From Tenggerimyces flavus (GTDB lineage Bacteria > Actinomycetota > Actinomycetes > Propionibacteriales > Actinopolymorphaceae): 64,000 nucleotides of DNA. The notes under the pieces are model-generated. The model did not search any database. It was not told the origin of the DNA and worked only from the letters and a program-made list of their open reading frames with translations. Positions 7,047-14,688 of the stretch are shown here, in pieces; position 1 is the stretch's first letter, and each line of letters begins with the position of its first letter. The position numbers and the translations under genes are program-made. The DNA lies in NCBI RefSeq assembly GCF_016907715.1, contig NZ_JAFBCM010000001.1, positions 5,828,001 through 5,892,000 of the forward strand, written 5' to 3'.

Positions 7047-7935
7047 TGGTCTCGTCTCCGAACAGCGTCGACGCCGCGAGTTCCTTGTCAAGGCGTTGCA
7101 GGTTGTCGACGGCGGTGCGCCAGTACGACGGCTTGAGTTCGATGCCGATGCCGCGCCTGCCCCACTGGGTGGTGACGTAGATCTCGGAGCCGATGCCAGC
7201 GAACGGCGACAGCACCGTCTCGCCACGGTTCGACCACAGCCGCACGCACCGCTCGATCAGGTCGAGCTGCAGCGGACAGATGTGCCGCTCGTCATCGTTC
7301 TCGCGGGCGACACGGACGTTGAGCGTGTTGGTCTCCTTGATGCCGTACCAGACAGGGCGCGCCCACTCGATCCACTCATCCCGAGTGCACTCAGGCTTGA
7401 TCGGCACCGAATTGTCGCCGGGCTTGCGGAAGATGAGCAGGTAGTCGGCGAGCGCCGGCCGCGACTTCGACGAGTCCCGCTCGAGCTGGACGAACATCAG
7501 CGCCTGGGCCTTGGTGCGTATGGCCTGTGCCTGCGGGTCCTTGTCGATCGTGACCTCTCCGTGGAAGATCCAGCCGCCGTCGATGAAGGCACGGATCACT
7601 TCGCCGCGGAAGTCGGTGAGCCCGACGACGCCGTGGAAGCTCTTGGTCGTGGTGAGCTGCTGTACGTGGATGACGGCGTGCCGGCCGGGCTTGGTGATCC
7701 GGAGCTGCTCGCGGATGACGTAGCCGTAGTGCTCAAAGAACTCGCCACGGCTGGCCGAGTTGCCGAGGTCCCTCGGGGTCGGCGAGTAGGTGAACAACGA
7801 CGCGAACGGCGGCGAGCACACCGACAGGTCAATCGAGTCGGCGTCCAGCTCGGCGAGCCGCTCGCACGAATCGCCCAGCATCAGCCGCCAGGTGTCGCCG
7901 GCCGCATCGTCGGTCACGTACATCTCGTCGGTCAC
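7033..7935 (-). CDS. Phage DNA methyltransferase (N4/N6 amino-methylase)
   Basis: 300 residues. Motif IV SPPF at residues 41-44 is the catalytic loop of N4-cytosine/N6-adenine methylases, in a beta-class order: catalytic motif first, and the SAM-binding FAGIGSE motif near residue 246 within VLSPFAGIGSEIY. The target-recognition part lies between. SPPF rather than DPPY favours N4-cytosine methylation, but this is not decisive. No restriction endonuclease lies beside it, so it is probably an orphan phage methylase that protects phage DNA. It overlaps the helicase gene's stop by four bases. Confidence 0.8.
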   Translation of the reverse strand: MTDEMYVTDDAAGDTWRLMLGDSCERLAELDADSIDLSVCSPPFASLFTYSPTPRDLGNSASRGEFFEHYGYVIREQLRITKPGRHAVIHVQQLTTTKSFHGVVGLTDFRGEVIRAFIDGGWIFHGEVTIDKDPQAQAIRTKAQALMFVQLERDSSKSRPALADYLLIFRKPGDNSVPIKPECTRDEWIEWARPVWYGIKETNTLNVRVARENDDERHICPLQLDLIERCVRLWSNRGETVLSPFAGIGSEIYVTTQWGRRGIGIELKPSYWRTAVDNLQRLDKELAASTLFGDETNAAS

Positions 7936-9224
7936 GCTGCGCTCCAGGTGTCGGTCTGCCGCATCTCGGCGACGAGCGCCTCGTGGATAGCGGTCGCTTC
8001 GGCTTCCTTGCGGGCGATGTTGTCGGCGATCGGCGACTCGAGGTCGGTGAGGACGACATGCGCGACGACGCGGCGGGCCTGCCCGTACCGGTAGGCGCGG
8101 CGGATCGCCTGGTAGTACTGCTCGTAGGAGTCGCCGAGCCCGACGAACGCCATGCGCGCGCAGTGCTGCCAGTTCATGCCGTACGCGAAGATCGACGGCT
8201 TGGAGATCAGCACGCGGATCCTCTGGTCGGCGAAGTCGAGCGCGGCCTTCGCCTTGTCCTCAGGCGTCCATGACCCGGGGACGTTCACCGCGCCGGGGAT
8301 CAGCTTGGCGAGCGACTCGGCTTCGTCGTTGAGTCCGCACCATAGGATCCACGGCTCACCCGGCTCGGCGTTGACGAGCTCGGCGGCCTTCTCGCAGCGC
8401 GCCCGCATTGTGGCCTTGCGGACCTTCGCCCTACCGCCGACGCCGCCCAGCTCCCCGCCGAACAGCGCACCCTCGACGGTGACCTCTACGGGCAGCAGGT
8501 GCGGGCGGATCTCCAACCCGGGCAGCACATATCCGTCGTCGGAGTAGCCGAGGTCCGAGGGTCGCCGCAGCGCGACGGCCCAGCTGGCCATCCACCGGTA
8601 CATCGGGCCGCGGGCGTGACCCTTCGGGCGCCACCCGTCGGAGTCGTGGACGAAATAGGCGGCGAGCATCTCCGCGCGGGTCGTCACGCCGAGGAACTCA
8701 GCCTGGCTGGTCAGCTCCTCCGCGTCGTTCGGCGCCGGTGTCGCCGTGCACGCGAGCCGGTGCGGGACATCGGCGAAGTGACGGATCAGCCGCGTGCGCA
8801 TCTTCCCCGTGGACTGCTTGAGGATCGACGCCTCGTCGAGCACGACAGCGTCGAGCAGTCCGGTGTCGAACCGATCCGCCAGCTCGTAGTTCGCGACGCG
8901 GATCCGGTCGTCGTGGTCGTCGTCCTCGCGCACGTACCGAGCGTCGATCCCGAGCCGGGCCGCCTCCCGTACGGTCTGGTGGCACACCGCGAGCGGAGCC
9001 ACAATCAGCGAACGCGACCCCGACAGGCGCGCCCACTCCAACTGCATCAGCGTCTTCCCTAGGCCGGTGTCAGCCCAGACTGCGGCGCGACCAGTGCGCA
9101 CAGCCCAGCGGACGATCTCCCGCTGCCACGGATGCAGCATCGGGTGCACGTCGGCGAGGTCGATGTCGCGCCCGGCTGGCTCGACGGTGCGCGTCTTCCG
9201 CGCAAGGAACTCTGCGTAGCTCAT
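7932..9224 (-). CDS. SNF2/DEAD-like superfamily 2 DNA helicase
   Basis: 430 residues. Walker A is ADTGLGKT at residues 51-58, motif II is LDEAS at 129-133, motif III is CTATPAPND near 159-167, and the C-terminal arginine-finger motif is QAIRRAYRYGQ near residue 385. These define an SF2 helicase of the compact SNF2-like type found in many phages. The QRxxGQ-type motif appears as RAYRYGQ. A role in phage replication or recombination is likely. The next gene downstream is a DNA methylase, a pair that is frequent in actinophages. Start at ATG 9224, overlapping the upstream stop. Confidence 0.85.
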   Translation of the reverse strand: MSYAEFLARKTRTVEPAGRDIDLADVHPMLHPWQREIVRWAVRTGRAAVWADTGLGKTLMQLEWARLSGSRSLIVAPLAVCHQTVREAARLGIDARYVREDDDHDDRIRVANYELADRFDTGLLDAVVLDEASILKQSTGKMRTRLIRHFADVPHRLACTATPAPNDAEELTSQAEFLGVTTRAEMLAAYFVHDSDGWRPKGHARGPMYRWMASWAVALRRPSDLGYSDDGYVLPGLEIRPHLLPVEVTVEGALFGGELGGVGGRAKVRKATMRARCEKAAELVNAEPGEPWILWCGLNDEAESLAKLIPGAVNVPGSWTPEDKAKAALDFADQRIRVLISKPSIFAYGMNWQHCARMAFVGLGDSYEQYYQAIRRAYRYGQARRVVAHVVLTDLESPIADNIARKEAEATAIHEALVAEMRQTDTWSAA

Positions 9225-9499
9225 CGCACTCTCGCCCCCTCATCGATCTCGTCGGCGCGGGCGCGCAGCAGATCGGCCTGGTCGAGGTTGAGGTCGACCT
9301 CGAGTTCGTCGGCGCGGATCCGTAGGCACTGCGCGACCAGCCATGCCGGCGTGCGGGTGTCGAGCCGCTCGACGTCGCGGATGCAGGCCTCGAGCTTCTG
9401 CGGGCGGACGCGCAGATGCTCGGCCGCCCGCGACAGCGACGTGTTCGGCAGGAGCTGTGTCAGCTCGGCCCACCGCTGGTACAGCTCCAGGTCGGGCAT
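9221..9499 (-). CDS. Small helical phage protein, possible HTH, 92 aa
   Basis: ATG at 9499 overlaps the stop of the RuvC-like gene by one base. [21 protein letters not shown] stretch (residues 21-40) has helix-turn-helix spacing, followed by a long acidic helix. Probably DNA binding or a helicase accessory protein, since it sits between resolvase and helicase. Function not established. Confidence 0.65.
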   Translation of the reverse strand: MPDLELYQRWAELTQLLPNTSLSRAAEHLRVRPQKLEACIRDVERLDTRTPAWLVAQCLRIRADELEVDLNLDQADLLRARADEIDEGARVR

Positions 9500-10050
9500 C
9501 AGCCCACCTCGCCCCAGTGGACCGCGTCCATCGCGGCGACGTGCGCCTGCGGCATCGGGTCGTCGATCGGCGCACCGAGCCGGCGCCGACCCATCGCCGC
9601 GAGCACGAGCCCGTCGGCCTCGTCGTTGCCGGACACCTCGACTTCGGTGTAGCGGCGTACGACCGCGGCGAGCACGGCGTCCTTCGCGGCGTTGCCCTTG
9701 CCCGTGGCGTACTTCGCTCGGCACGTCGGCGGGACCTCGACGATCGGCCAGCCAGTGAAGGTGAACCGGTCGACGACCAGCCACCACAGCCCGGCGCGGT
9801 CGTGCTGCCCGCCCTGGCTGGGCTGCGCGAACGACGGCCCCTCGACCACAACGAGGCTGGGCTGCGCGCTGCAGACCGCGACCCAGATCGAGTCGGCCAG
9901 CTTCCGGAGCCGCGCCTGCCGCTCGGTGAGCGTCGCGTCCTTCTTCCCGCTGCTCGTGACCTTGCTGACGGCCACGCCGCCGGCATCCGCAACGCAGATA
10001 CCGGTCGACGTGAGCGACAGGTCGAGGCCGACCACGACCGGAGTGCTCAT
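9499..10050 (-). CDS. RuvC-like Holliday junction resolvase
   Basis: 183 residues. The RNase H-fold signature is complete: GLDLSLTSTG with D9, VVVEGPSF with E71, and GNDEADGL with D143 and D146, the usual three acidic positions. A KGNAAKDAV segment matches the conserved KxxK/R face of phage RuvC-like enzymes. It would cut four-way junctions before packaging and complete the exonuclease-annealing-resolution set of this phage. Start at ATG 10050, with a four-base overlap with the DUF2303-like gene. Confidence 0.85.
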   Translation of the reverse strand: MSTPVVVGLDLSLTSTGICVADAGGVAVSKVTSSGKKDATLTERQARLRKLADSIWVAVCSAQPSLVVVEGPSFAQPSQGGQHDRAGLWWLVVDRFTFTGWPIVEVPPTCRAKYATGKGNAAKDAVLAAVVRRYTEVEVSGNDEADGLVLAAMGRRRLGAPIDDPMPQAHVAAMDAVHWGEVG

Positions 10051-10904
10051 CCGATCGGCTGCCCGACCAGGACGGGCGTCCCGTCGAGGTGCTCGGTGAG
10101 CTGGTTGACGATGGCATCGAACGCGGCGCGCGCGACTTCGTCGGGCCGGTTCAGGTGGTACGACAGCTGCAGGTTGCCGCCGTTGATCCGGTACCGCAGG
10201 CGGGCCCCCACCTCGTCGGCGACCTCGAACCCCTCGAACACCTGCAGGCCGAGCGTGAACGACTCGGGGATCGTGAGCTCGCCCTTCTGCCCAGCCTTGG
10301 CGTCCACCTGCTCGACGTAGGTCAGCTTCCGCTGACCGGACGCGAGCCGGGTGCCGGACTCGAAGTTGACCTTCGTGGTCGCCTGGAAGGTCTGCGCGAT
10401 CTCCAGCATGTCGGCGGCCGGCGGGGCGTAGATGTCGGCCAGGTTGTCCTCGAGGAACTCGGCGAAGTCTGTCTGGCTGAACTTGATTCCCTCGTTGGCG
10501 TTCCACGCGAGCCACGGCTGCGTGTGCTTGAGCTGGAGAACGAGGCGGTGCCCGCCCCAGCGCGGTCCGTCGTCGGCGTGCGCATCGAGCACGGCCTCGA
10601 CCTTGCTGCGCGAGACGTTCGCGTACACCTCAGAGTGCTCGTCGGCGTGCTTTCCCCAGTAGTGGACGAACGAGGCGACGTCGTCGACAACCACTCGACC
10701 TTCCTTGCGGCGTGGGGTATCGCGGTACTTGTCGAGGTCGAGGTCAACGTGCGCGAGCCGCCCGCCCGCAGGGACGACGGCGACGTAGTGATTGCCGGGG
10801 TCGAGCAGGGTCGGCTTGGCGATCGCCTCGCCTGCGTCGATCGCGGCCTGTACGCCGTTCGGCTCGACGGCGAGCTCGACAGTCTCGGTGAAGTTCTCGG
10901 TCAT
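10047..10904 (-). CDS. DUF2303 family phage protein
   Basis: 285 residues. It shows the DUF2303/YfdQ order: a short N-terminal helix (QAAIDAGEAI), LLDPGNHYVAVVP, VDDVASFVHYWGKHAD, then WNANEGIKFSQTDFAEFLEDNLADI and a beta-rich C-terminal half. Family members sit in phage early regions beside recombination genes, as here. The biochemical role is unknown. A 40-bp gap with no obvious hairpin separates it from the upstream gene. Start ATG at 10904. Confidence 0.8.
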   Translation of the reverse strand: MTENFTETVELAVEPNGVQAAIDAGEAIAKPTLLDPGNHYVAVVPAGGRLAHVDLDLDKYRDTPRRKEGRVVVDDVASFVHYWGKHADEHSEVYANVSRSKVEAVLDAHADDGPRWGGHRLVLQLKHTQPWLAWNANEGIKFSQTDFAEFLEDNLADIYAPPAADMLEIAQTFQATTKVNFESGTRLASGQRKLTYVEQVDAKAGQKGELTIPESFTLGLQVFEGFEVADEVGARLRYRINGGNLQLSYHLNRPDEVARAAFDAIVNQLTEHLDGTPVLVGQPIG

Positions 10905-10944
10905 GGGGGTGGGTTTGCCCTTCTGGGTTGGGGGTTGGCGGACG

Positions 10945-11322
10945 TCAGCCCTTGACCTCGCCGGTTCGGAGGTTGACCGTCTGGGACGCCTCGCGGAACG
11001 GCAGCTTCGGTTGGTTCGGGTCGTCGCGCAGGAGGTTGCCGTGCTCGTCGGCGAAGAACACCGCAGACGTTGGGTCGCCCACGGGCGGCTTCGCGTCCGC
11101 GACAGCGGTGACGAGCAGCCCGTCGGGCTGCCCCTTCATCGGCGCGACCTTCACCTTGAGCGTGAAGACGCCGGCCTTCCCGTACGAGAGGACGCCCTGC
11201 ACGAGGTCTTGCAGCATGGCGCCCGCCTGGTCCATGACTTCGCCGCGGCCGAGATCCTGCAGGACTGCGGCGAACGGTCGGACGGGTACGCCTTCGGCCT
11301 CGTCGTCTGTGTGCTTGGGCAT
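10945..11322 (-). CDS. Hypothetical phage protein, 125 aa
   Basis: Start ATG at 11322, with GGAAGGG about 10 bases upstream. The middle carries a beta-strand-rich segment (GKAGVFTLKVKVAP) like the core of phage ssDNA-binding or annealing-accessory proteins, and the C-terminus is acidic and glycine rich. Adjacent to the DUF2303-like gene, a pairing often seen in actinophages. Function not known. Confidence 0.7.
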   Translation of the reverse strand: MPKHTDDEAEGVPVRPFAAVLQDLGRGEVMDQAGAMLQDLVQGVLSYGKAGVFTLKVKVAPMKGQPDGLLVTAVADAKPPVGDPTSAVFFADEHGNLLRDDPNQPKLPFREASQTVNLRTGEVKG

Positions 11323-11352
11323 GCGTTGGTATTCCCTTCCTGGATTGGCGGT

Positions 11353-11598
11353 TCAGTCGTTCGCGACCGCGTCGACCTCGACGGGGTGCTGCACGAGCTC
11401 GGCGGGTACGGTGATCACGGCCTCGGGCTGCAGCGGCTCGAACGCGGCGCAGGGCACGCGCAACCGGACCTTGACGACGACCGCGTCCGGGTCGACGATG
11501 CTCGGCTTGCGTTGGGTCGCGTTGACGACCTTCAACTCGTACGGGTAGCGGGTCGGCACGAGCTGCAGGTACGCGGTTCCCTCGCGGTAGCTGGACAT
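11353..11598 (-). CDS. Hypothetical phage protein, 81 aa
   Basis: Beta-rich small protein that starts MSSYREGTAYLQL (ATG at 11598 overlapping the upstream stop by one base). No cysteines and no known motif. Conserved-looking valine and proline pattern. Second gene of the early leftward group behind the membrane-protein genes. Confidence 0.65.
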   Translation of the reverse strand: MSSYREGTAYLQLVPTRYPYELKVVNATQRKPSIVDPDAVVVKVRLRVPCAAFEPLQPEAVITVPAELVQHPVEVDAVAND

Positions 11599-11759
11599 CA
11601 GTTCCTCCGGTGCTCGGTGTGCGTGGGCGGTAGGTCGGGATCGGGTACATGGGGGCGGGGCTGTTTCGGCACGGACTGCCTTGCCTCGTTGGCGAAGCGG
11701 AGGACCTCGCGGATCACCACGAGGGCTACGACGACGGCGCCGGCCGCGAGCCCGCGCAT
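11598..11759 (-). CDS. Small single-pass membrane protein, 53 aa
   Basis: One hydrophobic segment (residues 3-16, GLAAGAVVVALVVI) followed by a basic, proline-rich tail. I chose ATG at 11759 because it forms the TGATG overlap seen through this operon. A GTG at 11783 would add eight basic residues and is possible. No signal-peptidase site is evident, so it is probably anchored in the inner membrane. Unknown role, perhaps lysis or exclusion. Confidence 0.55.
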   Translation of the reverse strand: MRGLAAGAVVVALVVIREVLRFANEARQSVPKQPRPHVPDPDLPPTHTEHRRN

Positions 11760-12052
11760 CACTCGATCCGCCTTGCGCGCCACGTGTCGGCGGGGGGTTC
11801 GAACCCGTGGTAGATGCCGACGAGCTCGTACGCCACGACCCCCATGCCGCGACCTTCCGTCCCGACCCGGAGCACGGTGCGTCCGTCCTCGCGGTTCTCG
11901 CAGACCAGGTACTGCAGCTCCCCGGCGCGGGCTCGGCGGATCAGCTCACCCGCGACGAGGGTTGACGGCGGCGCCGTCTGGACGACTGGGGCGGGCAGCC
12001 CGAACCCGTTCATCTCGAGCGTGAGTACGACGTTGCCCCACTCGCTATCCAC
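11759..12052 (-). CDS. Hypothetical phage protein, 97 aa
   Basis: ATG at 12052 overlaps the beta-helix gene by eight bases. A compact alpha/beta protein with one cysteine and no recognised family. Confidence 0.65.
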   Translation of the reverse strand: MDSEWGNVVLTLEMNGFGLPAPVVQTAPPSTLVAGELIRRARAGELQYLVCENREDGRTVLRVGTEGRGMGVVAYELVGIYHGFEPPADTWRARRIE

Positions 12053-13049
12053 GGACGTTCACCAACAGACCGGCGTTGTCGCGTCCCTGGTTGCCCCAGA
12101 ACCGCTCCGTCCCGTCGAGCTCGATCGCGAGCATCTCGGCGGGGATGTTGAACCCGTGTCGCTGCGACTTCGCACTCTTGGACCGGTTGAACGCAAGGCA
12201 TCCCGTGGCGGTGGTCGCGCCAGCGCCAGCGAAGTAGAAGCCGTCAACGCCGCCGATGCCGCCCGACGCTGCGAACCCCGCCGAGTCGGCGACACAGGCA
12301 GTGAAGGTGTTCAGGTCGTACTCGACGTACCAGCCGTGCCACGCGGTGTCCTGCGACTCGCACGCGACGAACCGGTTGCGCGAGCCGCGGACACGCCAGC
12401 CGCTGCCGCGCCCCCACCACCCTTTGCAGTTGGCGTAGACCGTGTTGACGGAGCCGATCCAGAACGCGGCTGCTGCCGAGTAGGACGGACCCGCGACGAC
12501 GGTCGCCTCGCAGTTGGTGAGGTAGCTGTCGGCCATGCCGCAGTGGAAGCCGACGGTTCCGGCCCGCCGCACCAGCACGTGATCGAGCCGGGTGCCGCGA
12601 GCGTGCTCGCCGAGGACGACGCCGGAATGCGCGGCGTCGTAGACCTCGACGTCGAACATGCGGTGTCGCGGGTCGGGTGACGTGACGCCGTAGTCGAGTC
12701 CGTTCGCGGGATCGCGGGGAGCGGGAACGATGCGGACACCGGTACGGGCCTTGCCGGCGCACTCGATGCGCAGCTTCTCCACGCTCACGGACGATGCGTG
12801 GTCGTCGACACCGATCAGGTACTCCATGTCCGCGCCCGCGCGGATGCTGGTCGCGCCCGTACCGGCGCCGACAAGCCGCACGTACGACGGCAGGTTCAGC
12901 GGTCTGTAGAGGACGTGCGTTCCGGGTCCGAGCAGGATCGCCCCGCCGCCGTCGGCCGCGATGTCGACGGCGTCGAGCAGGTCATCGCCGGGCCACACCT
13001 CGCGAACAACCTGCAAGAGATCGGCAGTGGTTGGGACTTCGACTGGCAT
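12045..13049 (-). CDS. Right-handed parallel beta-helix protein (pectate-lyase-like fold)
   Basis: 334 residues. The opening DGGGAILLGPGTHVLYRPLNLPSYVRLVGAG is the classic cap and first rungs of a pectate-lyase-type beta-helix. It is followed by repeated short strands with stacked asparagine and cysteine residues (YLTNCEATV, VYANCKGWW, FVACESQDT). No signal peptide. Tailspikes and capsule depolymerases have this fold, but this gene lies in the early, lysogeny-proximal part of the phage rather than beside tail genes, and lacks an obvious virion-attachment domain. Start ATG at 13049 forms a one-base overlap with the preceding stop. Either a surface-glycan enzyme or a moron gene; the fold is secure, the role is not. 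Confidence 0.75.
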   Translation of the reverse strand: MPVEVPTTADLLQVVREVWPGDDLLDAVDIAADGGGAILLGPGTHVLYRPLNLPSYVRLVGAGTGATSIRAGADMEYLIGVDDHASSVSVEKLRIECAGKARTGVRIVPAPRDPANGLDYGVTSPDPRHRMFDVEVYDAAHSGVVLGEHARGTRLDHVLVRRAGTVGFHCGMADSYLTNCEATVVAGPSYSAAAAFWIGSVNTVYANCKGWWGRGSGWRVRGSRNRFVACESQDTAWHGWYVEYDLNTFTACVADSAGFAASGGIGGVDGFYFAGAGATTATGCLAFNRSKSAKSQRHGFNIPAEMLAIELDGTERFWGNQGRDNAGLLVNVRG

Positions 13050-13291
13050 CAAGCACCTCCGGTCAGCGCGGCGAGAATCGCCAACGCGACAAGGCCGATC
13101 AGGGGCAGGCAGCCAGTCGCGGGCGCGTTGCCGGCGTGCTTCGGCTGGTTGCGCTGCAGCCGGGTGCCGGCGCGGTTCCACGAGGTCGGCTCGCCGGAGA
13201 CGACGGTCGGGCACTTCGAGCAGACCTTGACGCCGGGGTCACCGGGCAGCGGCACGGGCGCGGCGCTGGGGTGCTGGTAGCAGCGGCTCAC
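13049..13291 (-). CDS. Small phage membrane protein with CSKC pair, 80 aa
   Basis: GTG at 13291 overlaps the upstream stop (GTGA). The N-terminal half has three cysteines (RCYQHP and VCSKCP), then a basic linker and a hydrophobic C-terminal helix (residues 61-77), so it is probably tail-anchored. No family recognised. Confidence 0.6.
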   Translation of the reverse strand: MSRCYQHPSAAPVPLPGDPGVKVCSKCPTVVSGEPTSWNRAGTRLQRNQPKHAGNAPATGCLPLIGLVALAILAALTGGA

Positions 13292-13515
13292 GGGGTGACC
13301 CACCTTCCCTGTCGGAGGATCCGGCCGTTCTGCTCGTGCTCGCGGGTCGCGCGGCGCCGAGCCTCCGGCGTCGCGGCGTTTCGCACGTAGGCCTGCTCGC
13401 GCTTCAACCAGCGCACCCACGCGCGCGGACCGGCCGGACGCGAGAGCATCTCGGGCGGGTACGCCTTCCCGATCTCGTCGACCACCTCGTGGCCTGGACC
13501 TGAGAACCGGCTCAC
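13288..13515 (-). CDS. Small basic phage protein, 75 aa
   Basis: GTG at 13515 in a GTGA overlap. Highly basic and probably helical, with no cysteines or membrane segment. An ATG seven codons further upstream is an alternative start. Function unknown. Confidence 0.55.
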   Translation of the reverse strand: MSRFSGPGHEVVDEIGKAYPPEMLSRPAGPRAWVRWLKREQAYVRNAATPEARRRATREHEQNGRILRQGRWVTP

Positions 13516-13907
13516 GACTGAACCCCCTTGCGCCACTCAGTGACGATGTCGAGGAACTGTTCGCGCTCGGAGTCGGTGAGGTTGACGTCGCGCGCGATGT
13601 TCCGTTCTCTGTTGCGGCGTAGGGCTTCGGCCGCGGCGTTGAACTTCTCGGCGCGCTCACGGCGGTTTTTGAGCCACCCGTAGAGCAGCCAGCCGGCGAC
13701 GAAGACCAGGAACGCGCCGGTGAGGACGATCGCCGCGAAGGTCGCCGGCTCGGACGGGCCGTCGACGACGGGCGGGATCGGCGGCCGCTGGTAGGCCGGC
13801 GAGGGGACGTCGGCGTGTGCCCTGTCACCGAAGAAGCCAGCGAGGATCGCACCGAACGCGAGCGCGGCGAGCACGGCCGCGACCTTGAGCTTGGTTCTCC
13901 ACGTCAT
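13512..13907 (-). CDS. Phage membrane protein with signal anchor and second TM segment
   Basis: 131 residues. The N-terminus MTWRTKLKVAAVLAALAFGAILAGFF is a signal sequence ending near DRAHADV, with a possible AHA-D cleavage. A proline-rich stretch follows, then a hydrophobic segment (about residues 56-77) and a basic, helical cytoplasmic tail with 'NLTDSEREQFLDIV'. The topology resembles holin-like or superinfection-exclusion proteins, but neither is shown. Start ATG at 13907, five bases after the upstream stop. Confidence 0.65.
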   Translation of the reverse strand: MTWRTKLKVAAVLAALAFGAILAGFFGDRAHADVPSPAYQRPPIPPVVDGPSEPATFAAIVLTGAFLVFVAGWLLYGWLKNRRERAEKFNAAAEALRRNRERNIARDVNLTDSEREQFLDIVTEWRKGVQS

Positions 13908-13912
13908 GGCGA

Positions 13913-14467
13913 TCACACCGGGCATGGCGATAGGTAGTCGTGGCTGGCGCCGATCTCTTCGTTCAGCGTGTACGTGTTGCCCTCGACCGTCACGCGGTGA
14001 ACGAAGAGGCTGCTCCAGTACCAGCGGCAGTTGGTCCGGAGCGTCCACGCGCTGTAGACCGAGGTCGTGCCGTCCGGCCCGGTGCTGCCGAAGTCGTACC
14101 CGAGCACGCTGCTCGTGACCAGCTGGTCGTTCTGTACGTGGGACATGCGGCCGAGTGAGCCGCAGTTGGCCGTACGCCATGCGCCGCCGTCGAGCTTGTA
14201 GCAGCGGAAGTTCACAGCGCCCCTGACACGCGGGTTGCAGCCCGGCGCGGTGGAGACCTGCATGCGGTGGTCGACCCAGACTCGCTCGCTCGCGGTCGCC
14301 AGTGCGTTCCAGCCGTTGTTGTGGGCCTCGTTCGTGATCGTGTAGTCGCACGCCAGCGTCTGCGCGTCACCCATGTTGGCGACGGCTTGGGCCGAGGACG
14401 GAGCGGCGAGCCCGGCAACCCCGACGACGAAGGACAAGGCGAGCGCCACACGGACGCGTATGCGCAT
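13913..14467 (-). CDS. Secreted cysteine-containing protein carried by the prophage
   Basis: 184 residues from ATG at 14467. MRIRVRVALALSFVVGVAGL plus SSAQAVA is a clear Sec signal peptide. The mature part is rich in aromatic residues and has seven cysteines, spaced as for disulfides. No domain recognised. An in-frame ATG at 14500 overlaps the upstream stop (ATGA) and would add 11 basic residues. I prefer 14467 because a purine-rich AAGGGAAAG lies before it and the signal peptide then starts at residue 1. A secreted protein in this position is a good candidate for a lysogenic-conversion gene. Confidence 0.65.
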   Translation of the reverse strand: MRIRVRVALALSFVVGVAGLAAPSSAQAVANMGDAQTLACDYTITNEAHNNGWNALATASERVWVDHRMQVSTAPGCNPRVRGAVNFRCYKLDGGAWRTANCGSLGRMSHVQNDQLVTSSVLGYDFGSTGPDGTTSVYSAWTLRTNCRWYWSSLFVHRVTVEGNTYTLNEEIGASHDYLSPCPV

Positions 14468-14496
14468 GGGAGGTCTTTCCCTTCTGTGCTTGGGCT

Positions 14497-14688
14497 TCAT
14501 GGCGACATCCGCTGCGGCGTGGACGGGGCCGGGTACTCCGACAGGTACGCCTCGTTGACGAGCACCTCGCCGTTCAAGGGCTCCATCACCCACCACCAGT
14601 GCTGCGGGTGCGGCCGGTCCTCCACGACACCGATGCAGGCGTGCTCGCCGTCGAACACCACCGCGCCCGGTGCCAACCTGGTCTCCAT
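14497..14688 (-). CDS. Hypothetical phage protein, 63 aa; first gene of the long leftward operon
   Basis: ATG at 14688 has GGGAGAGG 8-15 bases upstream, one of the best ribosome-binding sites in the prophage, as expected for the first gene of a transcript. The product is beta-rich with three tryptophans together (QHWWWV) and two possible inner strands. No known family. Confidence 0.65.
   Translation of the reverse strand: METRLAPGAVVFDGEHACIGVVEDRPHPQHWWWVMEPLNGEVLVNEAYLSEYPAPSTPQRMSP

Noticed and set aside
7033-9224. Helicase plus methylase as a DISARM-like or restriction defence system
   Set aside because: No nuclease (DrmC/PLD) or other DISARM components, and both genes sit in a phage early operon beside recombination genes, so they are phage replication/protection functions.
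10792-12024. Plus-strand frame of about 410 codons within the prophage
   Set aside because: Lies opposite several well-packed minus-strand genes with consistent overlaps; no domain.
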